This document shows, piece after piece, positions 55,758 to 64,000 of a stretch of DNA of 64,000 bases. Each line of letters starts with the position of its first letter. The first letter of the stretch is position 1. Position numbers and translations under genes: made by a program. The stretch lies in NCBI RefSeq assembly GCF_000151665.1, contig NW_013171818.1, positions 72,001 to 136,000 on the forward strand. The letters are read 5' to 3'. The notes beneath the pieces were generated by a model. The model did no database searches and had not been told where the DNA came from. It saw nothing but the letters and a program-made list of their open reading frames with translations. Source of the DNA: Blastocystis hominis. Its lineage: Eukaryota; Sar; Bigyra; Opalinata; Blastocystidae.

Positions 55758-57382
55758 ATGGATAACACAGCAGAGGACCGTAGCACTGCCTCCGACAAAT
55801 TATGTATAGAAGTTTTACCTGGTCGTACGTTAGAGTGTGATGCATGTGTTCATGGCGTTCCTGGACTTGGAGGATTGATGCAACTCGGGGATGGAGTAAA
55901 GCTTGTTATTTGTATGGTTGGAATTTCGGGCTGTGGCAAGACGTATCCTCTTCTTCCTGGTTTGTGTATTCATTCTTAGGTATGTGGCCAATAAAATCAG
56001 CCGTTTCTTAAAATGGAAGGGATACAATGCGCGCGTCTTTTCTTGTAGTGATGTGCGCAAGCATCGCTATCCCGAGTATGCATCGCCTCCTGCTGAGTAC
56101 TGGAATGAAGAAAATGAAGAAATGAAGAAATTGCGCCTCAACGTGATTACAGACACACTTCAGGAATTGTTTGCTTACCTCCGTGAAGGAGGCCAGGTCG
56201 GCTTATTTGATGGTTCAAATCTGTCGCGCTCGATGCGAGAGCACATCACCAAGCTTATCTCTAATGAGGTATTGCGTTTCATGTGTATGTGTATAACCAC
56301 TGTAGCCAAACGTCCACCTTCCTTTATGGATCGAAATGAGAGTCAACGACACTTCGATCCGTCTTCGCCGCGTGCAGCGAGAAAAGCTTTTTTCGATCGA
56401 GTACATGGGATACGACTCCCAGCAAGCCATGAAGGACTACGAAAACCGTGTGCAGTTCCAGATGAGCAGGTTGGTTCTTTAGCGCGTGTCGCTGTTGTTA
56501 ATCGCTAGCTACGACGATCTGGAGGAGGAGGAGGACCCTGTCTATTGCATCGTGGAGATCAATAAGGACAACCGGAAGCGCTACATCACCAACAACGTGC
56601 GCGGCTACCTCCCCACGACGATCGTTTCCTTCGTGATGAACCTGCACCCCGAGCCGAAGCCCATCTACTTCACTCGCCACGGCCAATCCGAGTACAACCT
56701 CGAGGACCGCATCGGCGGCGACCCCAACCTCACCGACTTCGGCCGGCAATACGCGAAGCACCTCGGCAAGTCGCAGTCCGCGCGCTGGCTCCCTCGTAGA
56801 TTCGTCGCGTCGCTCGAGAAGGTGGACGTGAAGCGCCTCGCCGTGTGGACCAGCTGCAAGCGCCGCACCGTGCAGACCGCCATGTACATCGACTGCAACA
56901 GCCGCGTGCGCTGGGCCGCGCTCAACGAGATCGACGCGGGCGTGTGCGAGAACCTGACCTACAAAGAGATGGGCCAGCAGTTCCCCGAGCTCGCCGCGCA
57001 GCGCAAACGCGATAAGCTCAACTTCCGGTACCCGCAGTAGGCGTGGGAGAGATGGGTCACACGGAGGGGAGAGAGCTACTGCGACATCATTGAGCGGCTG
57101 CAGCCGGTGATTTTCGAGCTGGAACGGACCACGAAACCCGTGATCGTGGTCTCGCATCAGGCCGTGCTGCGATGTCTGATCTCGTACTTCATCGATACGG
57201 CCAAGGAGAAGATCCCGTATTACTCCATCCCATTGCACACGTTGGTTCGCATTATTTGCAAAGAGGAATCGTATGATGAGGAACGATATCCACTCATGCC
57301 GGTCAATGTGATGGAGACGTTACCGCGGTTTTTAGAGACGGTTGAAGAAACGAAGAAACGGGAGAAACAGTGTTCATTCTAG
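55758..57382 (+). CDS. PFKFB: bifunctional 6-phosphofructo-2-kinase / fructose-2,6-bisphosphatase
   Basis: Five exons (55758-55942, 55980-56268, 56306-56469, 56509-57036, 57067-57382) with introns of 37, 37, 39 and 30 nt give a 493-residue protein in frame. The kinase half has the P-loop MVGISGCGKTYVANK and a VGLFDGSN string. The phosphatase half has the catalytic TRHGQSEYN, a WTSCKRRTVQTA string, the NEIDAGVCE string and VVSHQAVLRC. Both activities look preserved. It would set fructose-2,6-bisphosphate and so glycolytic flux in the cytosol. Exon 4 is markedly GC-rich compared with its neighbours. Confidence 0.95.
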
Positions 57383-57617
57383 ATTTTGCGCGTTTTGCAT
57401 GGTTTGTTTGGATCAATCGTTCAGAGACACAGAAAGACATGGAATAGGAATGTAGTCCAGGAATTATGGCACAGATTACAGACTTGACAAGAACAATAAT
57501 TCAATATCACACTTGTCTAGATTCTATTTCCCGTGTTCCATATTTTTATTTTATTTTATTCTATTCACAAAATAATAATAAAAAAACGATTCATTATCAA
57601 CAGTTCGTTCCATAGAA

Positions 57618-57974
57618 ATGCCAACTCTTTCTTTGAACCATTATTTTTATTTTGCTAGAAAATGTCTAGGGAAGTTGTTTGCAGACAGGCACGTAGAAGG
57701 TGATTTGCTCCTCTCACTTTGGTTAGAAACGAATGTGGAACGACGAAGTCCATCTACGATCTATGAACTGCGTCTGCGACCTCACGTACGTTGGACAGAG
57801 GACACTGTTGACAACGAACATATGAATCGAAAACGATCAAAAAGTAGTTGCCTTTTTATGCATTTTCGGATAGAATGTTGCATTTACCACAAGCCACATG
57901 AGTTTGGAGAATCAAGTTCGGACTGTTCTTCAGATGAAAGCGATTGGGTCGATAGCAGTGATTTGGAGAAGTAG
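57618..57974 (+). CDS. PPP1R11: protein phosphatase 1 inhibitor-3 (PPP1R11/YPI1)
   Basis: A 30-nt intron (57844-57873) removes LFMHF-type sequence and restores the family signature: [20 protein letters not shown], then [16 protein letters not shown], with an acidic Ser-rich tail. VRW serves as the PP1-docking RVxF-type motif. It binds and restrains PP1 in the nucleus. The first ~45 residues are not family-like. A start at the ATG near 57661 with a further small intron is possible, so the N terminus is provisional. Confidence 0.88.
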   Translation: MPTLSLNHYFYFARKCLGKLFADRHVEGDLLLSLWLETNVERRSPSTIYELRLRPHVRWTEDTVDNEHMNRKRSKSSCLFMHFRIECCIYHKPHEFGESSSDCSSDESDWVDSSDLEK

Positions 57975-58207
57975 AGTTTGTAGCTTTATGTACTATGTCG
58001 ATGTTAAACCTCAAACGATTTGAATCTCACTTCTTGTTTGAACACATGTTGAAAAGTGCTAGTTCACTTTGCAGGGCATCAAGGAGGTTCCTTCCTGTGT
58101 ATTTTCGTTCGTTTACCAGGTCATTACCAAAACGTACATGTTGAGAAGAAAAATGAACGATAGGGATTATTGAAGATACCAGCACCTTTGCAGACGAAAC
58201 AAATGAA

Positions 58208-58906
58208 ATGAATTCTCATGGAAATCCCTTCTCTCAACCATCCACTGCCCAAACGAGCCCATTTGAAAGTGATTCTAACCTAAATACATCTTTCGGTCCT
58301 AACGACGGTCGGGGAAACATCACACTGGACTTTGACCATCTCGACCCAAAAGCGCGCGCCTCTCTCCTCAAAGCATACTCCATTTTATCTGAAGAAGAAA
58401 TTGAAAGTGAGGAAGAGGAAAAGGACATACAGGAGTTCGAAGGCATTCTCAGACGTCATCCAGACTACGAGAATATGTCTCCGGAGCAGCTCATGGATGT
58501 ATTAGATCTGAAACCCGAAACAAAGCGTGCTCTTCAAGCCGAACTGGATGAAATGGTCAACCAAGCGGAAGCCAGTTTGGCGGAAATCGATATTCGCAGT
58601 CTATTCCCCGAGTCCGAATCCTCCGCCTCTGAATTAATGAAGAGCATCCAAACAGTCATAGCGCGCGATCCATCGCTCCAAAAAGACGTCGAGGACTGGA
58701 TGAAGCAAGTGCGAAGCCGCGTGGGGGACGACATGCGTCTGATGGAAGCATTGAGCGACGAGGAGTTTGTGGCCATCGCGACGCCTCCGCCGCGTCTGCG
58801 CAAGGCTCTGAAAGAAGTGATGTCCTCCGATCTCCCCATGCTGGAGAGCTCTGGAGATGTGGTTCAGTTTTTCTCAAACAAAAAAGAGTCAAGTGTTTGT
58901 TACTGA
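58208..58906 (+). CDS. acidic helical protein of unknown function, stop probably made by polyadenylation
   Basis: Starts MNSHGNPFSQPST. It has a Ser/Asn-rich N terminus, then acidic helical segments (ILSEEEIESEEEEKDIQEFE, PEQLMDVLDLKPETKRALQA). No domain recognised. The genomic frame runs to TGA at 58904, but T-N4-TGTTTGTT predicts cleavage after 58889. That base is the first of a codon, so added A residues would give TAA and shorten the protein by five residues to end ...SNKKE. It converges with and overlaps the transporter gene on the other strand. Confidence 0.65.
   Translation: MNSHGNPFSQPSTAQTSPFESDSNLNTSFGPNDGRGNITLDFDHLDPKARASLLKAYSILSEEEIESEEEEKDIQEFEGILRRHPDYENMSPEQLMDVLDLKPETKRALQAELDEMVNQAEASLAEIDIRSLFPESESSASELMKSIQTVIARDPSLQKDVEDWMKQVRSRVGDDMRLMEALSDEEFVAIATPPPRLRKALKEVMSSDLPMLESSGDVVQFFSNKKESSVCY
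58889..58901 (+). terminator. TGTTTGTT motif inside the reading frame
   Basis: TGTTTGTT at 58894-58901, T at 58889 as first codon base (681 bases after the ATG). The motif also overlaps the stop codon of the minus-strand transporter (58900-58902). Confidence 0.75.
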
Positions 58907-60171
58907 GCGAAACACAGGAAAATCACGGAGATGGCGAGCGAGCTCAGCATGCAAATCTCGTAGAACCACGTTTTTCTTGACGCCTTCTTGAACTCCTTCC
59001 AGTAGAAGATCGCATAGAGCGAGGAGATGAAGGGCGCGGACTGCCCAATCACATATCTACTCCTCACGCCCTTCCCGCACCTCCAACGCGATCGCAAATC
59101 CAATCAGCGGAGCGCCCAAACAGAACCCGATCGCCCCCAAAACCCAGAAGAATCCTCCACAAAATGCTACAATCAACCTGACTCCCCCTTCCACTACCTG
59201 GGATAAGATCTTTCCAGCGTACGATAAACAGGTCCTTTAAACAATTCGGTGGGCCTGAAAAAGGATGGCGAAGAGACAGACTAGATTCGAATCAAGATAA
59301 AGAGAGAGAAAACTAAGAAAAGGGAAGAGCCGTGACAAAGCTCCAAAAGGACGCAACGACAAGATAAGTCTGCGTGTCAAGAGAGAGAGAGATAATGAAA
59401 AGAGCTGCCTACATAAGGATTCAGTGCATAAGGATCATTCTCAGCAATTGTAGACATGGGACTCCAGAAAGCAGCCAGGACTCCTAGATAATATTACAGA
59501 CGTTCACTGTGCCCACCTCCAAAAACGCAGATCAAAAACAATTTCCATGTGCTTATCTTTGCTCTCACCTAGAATCACATTCACCAACTAGATGATTCTA
59601 CTTCACTGGAAGATTTCTTTCCTTCCTCCAATAGGCTCTCTTTGTCCTCGCTAGCTCTCTGGTCCCGACCGAGAGATTGATAGGTCACTGTGTTGAAAAG
59701 GACGGAGAGGGCGTTGAAGCACACTCCGGGAACAAAAAACCAAAGGTTCGCCCTCCTTTCAATGACATATGTTGTGAAAGAACCGATAATGGTTGCCATT
59801 CCGATTAAAAGAGGGACGGAATTCGACAGTCCCGCTGCACCAACCCCTCCAAGAATGAAAATTTGAAACAACATGTCCGTAAACCCTGCAACAAAGGTAA
59901 CTCCAATTTTCGACATTATCACACTCCCTGGGGCATGGAACAACTCGCTCAGGTTCTTTAGTACAGATTCTCCCTTGCTTGGTGGCATGGCAGAGTTACC
60001 GAAGATGATGGCAAAGATAAGTGCCCACAAGAATCGGGTCCCCATGAAATGGAAGTGATAAACTCCAGGAGCCGAGTGCGTAAATAGCACGACATTGTTC
60101 AACGTACCCCATCCCAAAGCTGCCAATATAGCTGTTAAATACCCTACAAAAATAATTGTTATGAAAAACAT
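58900..60171 (-). CDS. ureide permease-like (UPS/DMT-type) transporter
   Basis: A polytopic membrane protein. The first long exon (60171-59581) starts with GYLTAILAALGWGTLNNVVL and has further hydrophobic segments (HFMGTRFLWALIFAIIF, LLIGMATIIGSFTTYVIE). After an acidic loop and several short introns come RLIVAFCGGFFWVLGAIGF and APLIGFAIALE. The last exon holds QSAPFISSLYAIFYWKEFKK then ASRKTWF, the C-terminal signature of plant ureide permeases. The substrate could be a ureide, nucleobase or other small nitrogen compound. Only 16 bases separate its start from the MCM9 stop; a possible 34-nt intron right at the start leaves the first exon uncertain. Confidence 0.7.
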
Positions 60172-60187
60172 CGAAACATATAAGGTA

Positions 60188-63100
60188 TTACATAAAAAAC
60201 TGTTTCATGTCTTCACTCATCAAATCCTCCATATCATCCAGCGACAACGTCTGGTTCACCCCCTTCGGCGCAACCGACTGCAGCACGCTATTATTGAGCT
60301 GACTGAGCTCGCTCCAGTGCCCCGACACCTCCTGCGACAGTCGGAACTGCTCTTCGCGCAGACTGCTTTCCACCGCTTTCCCTCCGCCCTCCGCCGCGCC
60401 GCCCGCGTTTTCCCCGCTCGCCTCGTTCTCCATGGAGGCAAAGATCTGATCCACCTCGTTGCTCAGCGCCGCCTTCCCCTCCGCCGCCTTTTGCTCTTCG
60501 ATTTCCAGCAGCTGCAGCAAATCTTCGTCGTTCAGCGCGCCTTCCAGGGCGTTCCCCGCGGGGATGGAAGGGATTTCGCCGGGCACGGAGGACGCCACCG
60601 GGGCTGAGGGCTTCGGGGAAACCGGGGAAACCGGGGAAACCGGGGGGAGGGAGGAAGGGGGAGTGGGTTTGTGGGGAGACACCGGCAACGAAGCGTTTCG
60701 TCTTTGGAAGTTCGACAAAGGCGGGCAAGGTTCCATCGAATTCGAAGGTTCCTTTGGTTCCATCGAATTCGAAGATTCCTTTGGTTCCATCGAATTCGAA
60801 GATTCCTTTGGTTCCATCGAATTCGAAGATTCCTTTGGTTCCTTTGGTTCCTTTGCTTCCTTTGTGGGGGTCGGGAAAAGCAACTCGGCATTGCCCGCGC
60901 TGGGCTTTGCGGGCGATCCGCTCTGCGAGAAGAGAGCATCGCCCACGCCCTCCCTCCCCGCTTCCCCGGCCTTCTCCCCCTCGCCTCGCTGAGCCAACTC
61001 GGAGACTCCCATCGCAGCGAAATCGGTGGGCGGAATCTCGTCTCTGCCGCTCACTCCGCCGTCCAATCCCCACTCCAACCCCAGCTTCGACAGCACAAAG
61101 CTCTCCAGATTCGCGTACTCCGCCTCGCAGTCCGTCGGGAAGTCCACGTACAGCAGGTTGTTGATGTCTACCTCGCAGCCACGCCTCGCTCCTACCCAGC
61201 AGTCCCGTCCCCAGCACCGACGCCTCCATCAGCAGCACGACCACCACCGCGTCCATCGTCTCCACGCGGCTTCGCATCATCAGCCGCGCGTGCGCCTGCG
61301 CCAAGCGGATCAGCGACTCCAGCAGCCGCACGGTGGCCTGCGCGACGCTGTTGTTGTGCCCACGCACGTACTGGTAGTAATGCGTGAGGATCTTCTGCGC
61401 AGACGAGGAGAGACGCGGCTGGAATTGGCGCTGGACGAAGAGCACGTAGCCCTTCAGCTCCTCGACCGACCACAACGCGGCTATTCGGCGAGAAGCGACG
61501 CGATCCTACATTGATACCGCGCGGAATAGCTGCTCGTCAGCGACGACTGCGCGTTCACGTTCATGTTCAGAATGTAGTTCACCGCGCTGTTGTCCCACTA
61601 CGCTGCCATCCCCGCGGGTTCCCTACGCTCTTGTTCGAATTGTCCAGCAGCAGCAGAATCAAATCGAATCGGCTCAGCAGCGGCGAGGCGATCGACGTGT
61701 TCACCGACAAATCCTGCGAGACGTCGTACTTTCCCCGCGGGTTGCACGTCGCGATAACCACGGTTCGCGTATTGAGCGTGGTCACAATCCCGGCCTTCGC
61801 CACCGAGAGTCGCTGCTGCTCCATTGCCTAGACGTCTCGGCATTTCCCAGCTCCCACTTCGTGGATGGTCGCTCGGTCGTGTTCGCGGATCGAATTGAAG
61901 TCGTCGATGCAGCACACGCCGCGATCGCCCAGCACCAACGCTCCTCCCTCCAGCATCCATTCTCCGCTGTCCTTCACCGCGGAGCACGTCAGGCCCGCGC
62001 TACGTCCCAGCGCCTTCTCTTCGCTTACCTCGTCGTGCCCAATCCCGTCGTCATCACGCTCCGAATCGCCACGCGGTTCGCGAAGAGAAGGAGCTGGCTC
62101 TTCCCCGTGGAACTGTCGCCGACGATGAGGATGTGGCTCTGGCCGCGCACCGGATTCTTCTCGGAGGACCGATCGGAGACGCCGCCGATGAGGATGAGCA
62201 GCATGCTGAGCTTCACCTTGATTCACTCAATCAAAAAAAAAGGAAAACGAGGTAGAGGCCGTAGAGGGAGGGACAGAAACTGCTCACCAGGATGTTTCGG
62301 CCCAGAAACGGGCGTTTCTGGATCGTGTAATAGTATTCCCAGTATTTCTGGAACTTCTGAATCATCTCTGCCATCGAGTTCGCTCCCTCATCGCCTACCA
62401 TCCGTCAAAAACCGATCATTGTCCTTATCGCCCACCAATCGCACCGACAAGCCCACAACGATCATAAACACTTCGCATTTCTGGTCGCGTGTCAGCGGCT
62501 TCCAGCGCTGTCGCACGATTCCCGTGATCACTATATCATCTCCAGCCTATTTCTCATTGGGTAGCGCAGAAAACAAACTTTGCAGCAATCAACCAGGTCG
62601 TTTAATAGAATGATCGTGATGGAACGAGGCATGGTGCCCACTTCGAGCATCTGGATTCGCTCCTGCACGAGAATCTCTTCGTAATCGCAACACACCACGC
62701 TGCCCTGAATAAAAGTCGATTAAAAACGACGCACTTCGATCGGTTTGAACTGCACAGATTTACACTTCCCCGCGTTTTGGTTCGATGGACAGCGAGTCTA
62801 AAACCATCATTTATTCGAAGAGAAAAATACAGGAACCTCCATGATGCCGCCTTGCTCGATATCCGCTTTCACTTTAAATCGACAGCGACAGCGAGGATTC
62901 TGACACTCGTATTCCTTCTCTGCCTCCAACATCTTGATCTGCAATTAATACAGACTAGTAATCATACCATCCCAGTACGGATCACAGTACCGCTGAATTG
63001 AACCAATCGACCCAAATCATCACTGCGAATCATGCCAACACTAGGCTTGTGGAATTCTGGAACTGGGGGGAGATCGTAAAAACGGCAGTGACAAAGTTCC

Positions 63101-63422
63101 TTAATAGAAAGCAAAGATCGCTGCTCTTCTCCTTGAATGATATTGAAAATCGTTTCCTGTGCTTCACGAAGTGAAATATCCATTAAAGATGTTGTTTGCA
63201 AAGATCGATTTAAAACAGTATTGCCTAACTCAGAGTCATATGCGAGTAGTGCTTGAATGCTTTGGAGTTAGACCAAAACCGCATGTATGCATACCTCACA
63301 TAGATTCCAAAGTGTTTCGTAGAGTCTGGATGCGCCATTACTGTCATCAGTTGTTCTCTGCATTCCGAAAGAACGTATTCCTTAAATCGCTTTACGATTA
63401 CAGGAATATCCAATTCTGCCAT
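60188..63422 (-). CDS. MCM9: MCM9 replicative-type DNA repair helicase
   Basis: Several exons. The N terminus ([20 protein letters not shown]) leads via a 35-nt intron to the MCM OB region ([17 protein letters not shown]) and a zinc module ([12 protein letters not shown]). The AAA+ core has Walker [10 protein letters not shown], the [14 protein letters not shown] string, Walker B CCIDDF, an [11 protein letters not shown] segment and the arginine-finger LLSRFDL. The strings [10 protein letters not shown] and CNPRGKYD fit MCM9 better than MCM2-7 or MCM8. The C-terminal tail of roughly 250 residues is low-complexity with a 27-bp repeat. MCM9 works with MCM8 in homologous recombination and crosslink repair; MCM8 is not in this window. 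Confidence 0.85.
60729..60836 (-). repeat. 27-bp in-frame minisatellite in MCM9 tail
   Basis: Four copies start at 60729, 60756, 60783 and 60810, each encoding the nine residues KESSNSMEP or a close variant. Near-identity of the copies points to recent expansion. Confidence 0.9.
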
Positions 63423-64000
63423 TTTCGGGAACGAGAGGAAAATGGAGGCAAAATTCTTTGTATCCAGATATTTCCGTAAATATCATATTCGTTGATTTCA
63501 TACATTGTGAAATACTAATTGATGATGAAATTTTTATATTTTTCTATTGCTCGATGTTGTGTTATAGGAAAAGCTGAAAATATGGCATCTTAACTATCTG
63601 GATAAAAATATGTATATGTATATATAAACACATTTTTGTGTATTGTAGAAGAGAATACTCACAGGACAAGCAACACTCACATTTTGAAATAAATGAATGT
63701 TTCTAATTATTCTTCACTATTTTTCAAACATTACTGCAATCAAATTGAGGGGAACTCACAGAATTGTAAATTGCATATATTAATGGTAGCAGAATGCACA
63801 CATATATATCTATTACAATCCCAATATCATGAATCACCATCTTCCGAGCCAAGTACAAACAGAGAAATGAGTGTTCCGTCAAAGTGTGTTTAACAAAGAA
63901 AATATATTCCTTGTGGGTCTGATTCTCTGCTAATAGCTTTCCTCGTTTTATGTATTTTTACATCGCATTTTTATCAATCGTGGCGATAGGATTGGTATCT
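63423..64000. other. upstream region of MCM9
   Basis: AT-rich sequence with no supported gene or RNA. It should contain the MCM9 promoter. Nothing else is recognised. Confidence 0.5.

Noticed and set aside
56498-57238. 246-residue minus-strand frame
   Set aside because: It is antisense to the GC-rich exon 4 of PFKFB, whose domains are unmistakable.
60291-61475. 394-residue minus-strand frame and long plus-strand frames over the MCM9 tail
   Set aside because: They overlap the GC-rich MCM9 tail and its 27-bp repeat in other frames; they have no domain and only mirror the repeat.

Overview
The window is protist nuclear DNA, most likely from Blastocystis or a close stramenopile relative. Host genes carry very short GT-AG introns (27-40 nt, mostly 30-37) that I could place by reading frame. 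Several host genes end with the pattern T-N4-TGTTTGTT, the poly(A)-site motif known from Blastocystis, where polyadenylation can itself complete the stop codon. The predicted poly(A) sites here fit that, most clearly at 58889. Species identity is inference.

Layout. (1) 276-6388, minus: one many-exon secreted gene with a cathepsin-like domain lacking the catalytic Cys and His, a long Pro-Thr stalk, and about four tandem leucine-rich units of ~930 bp. (2) 6867-~35440: a Polinton/Maverick-like element. It has a 16 kb core of virion and packaging genes: modular structural proteins, a coiled-coil protein, a GG-A-rich virion protein, an adenain-like protease, a KilA-N/MSV199 protein, a packaging ATPase, an SSB-like protein, a major capsid protein, a fibre-like protein and an integrase. 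The core is flanked by two ~6 kb inverted arms, each carrying a protein-primed family B DNA polymerase and the same small genes. The right arm and core look nearly whole (about two breaks noticed); the left-arm polymerase is an old fossil with about eight. The core and right arm, but not the left arm, hold 13 loci of paired 19-nt triloop hairpins whose stems differ between copies yet stay complementary. (3) 35608-37192: an intact six-exon MORN plus LRR gene. (4) 37193-41500: AT-rich spacer, a second small fossil of the same element family, and a decayed MORN/LRR copy. (5) 41508-63422: a dense block of host genes.

The host block holds a GT61-like glycosyltransferase, an SPX-PH-protein kinase, tRNA-Ala(AGC), a PH-protein kinase, a helical-repeat protein, a fucosyltransferase-like enzyme, splicing factor YJU2, bifunctional PFKFB, PP1 inhibitor-3, an unknown acidic protein, a ureide-permease-like transporter and the helicase MCM9. 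Neighbours are packed to within tens of bases or overlap. The element genes show no introns and no TGTTTGTT signals, so they look foreign to this expression system. Three points stand out: the hairpin family confined to the element, the polymerase-bearing inverted arms, and the SPX-PH-kinase fusion.
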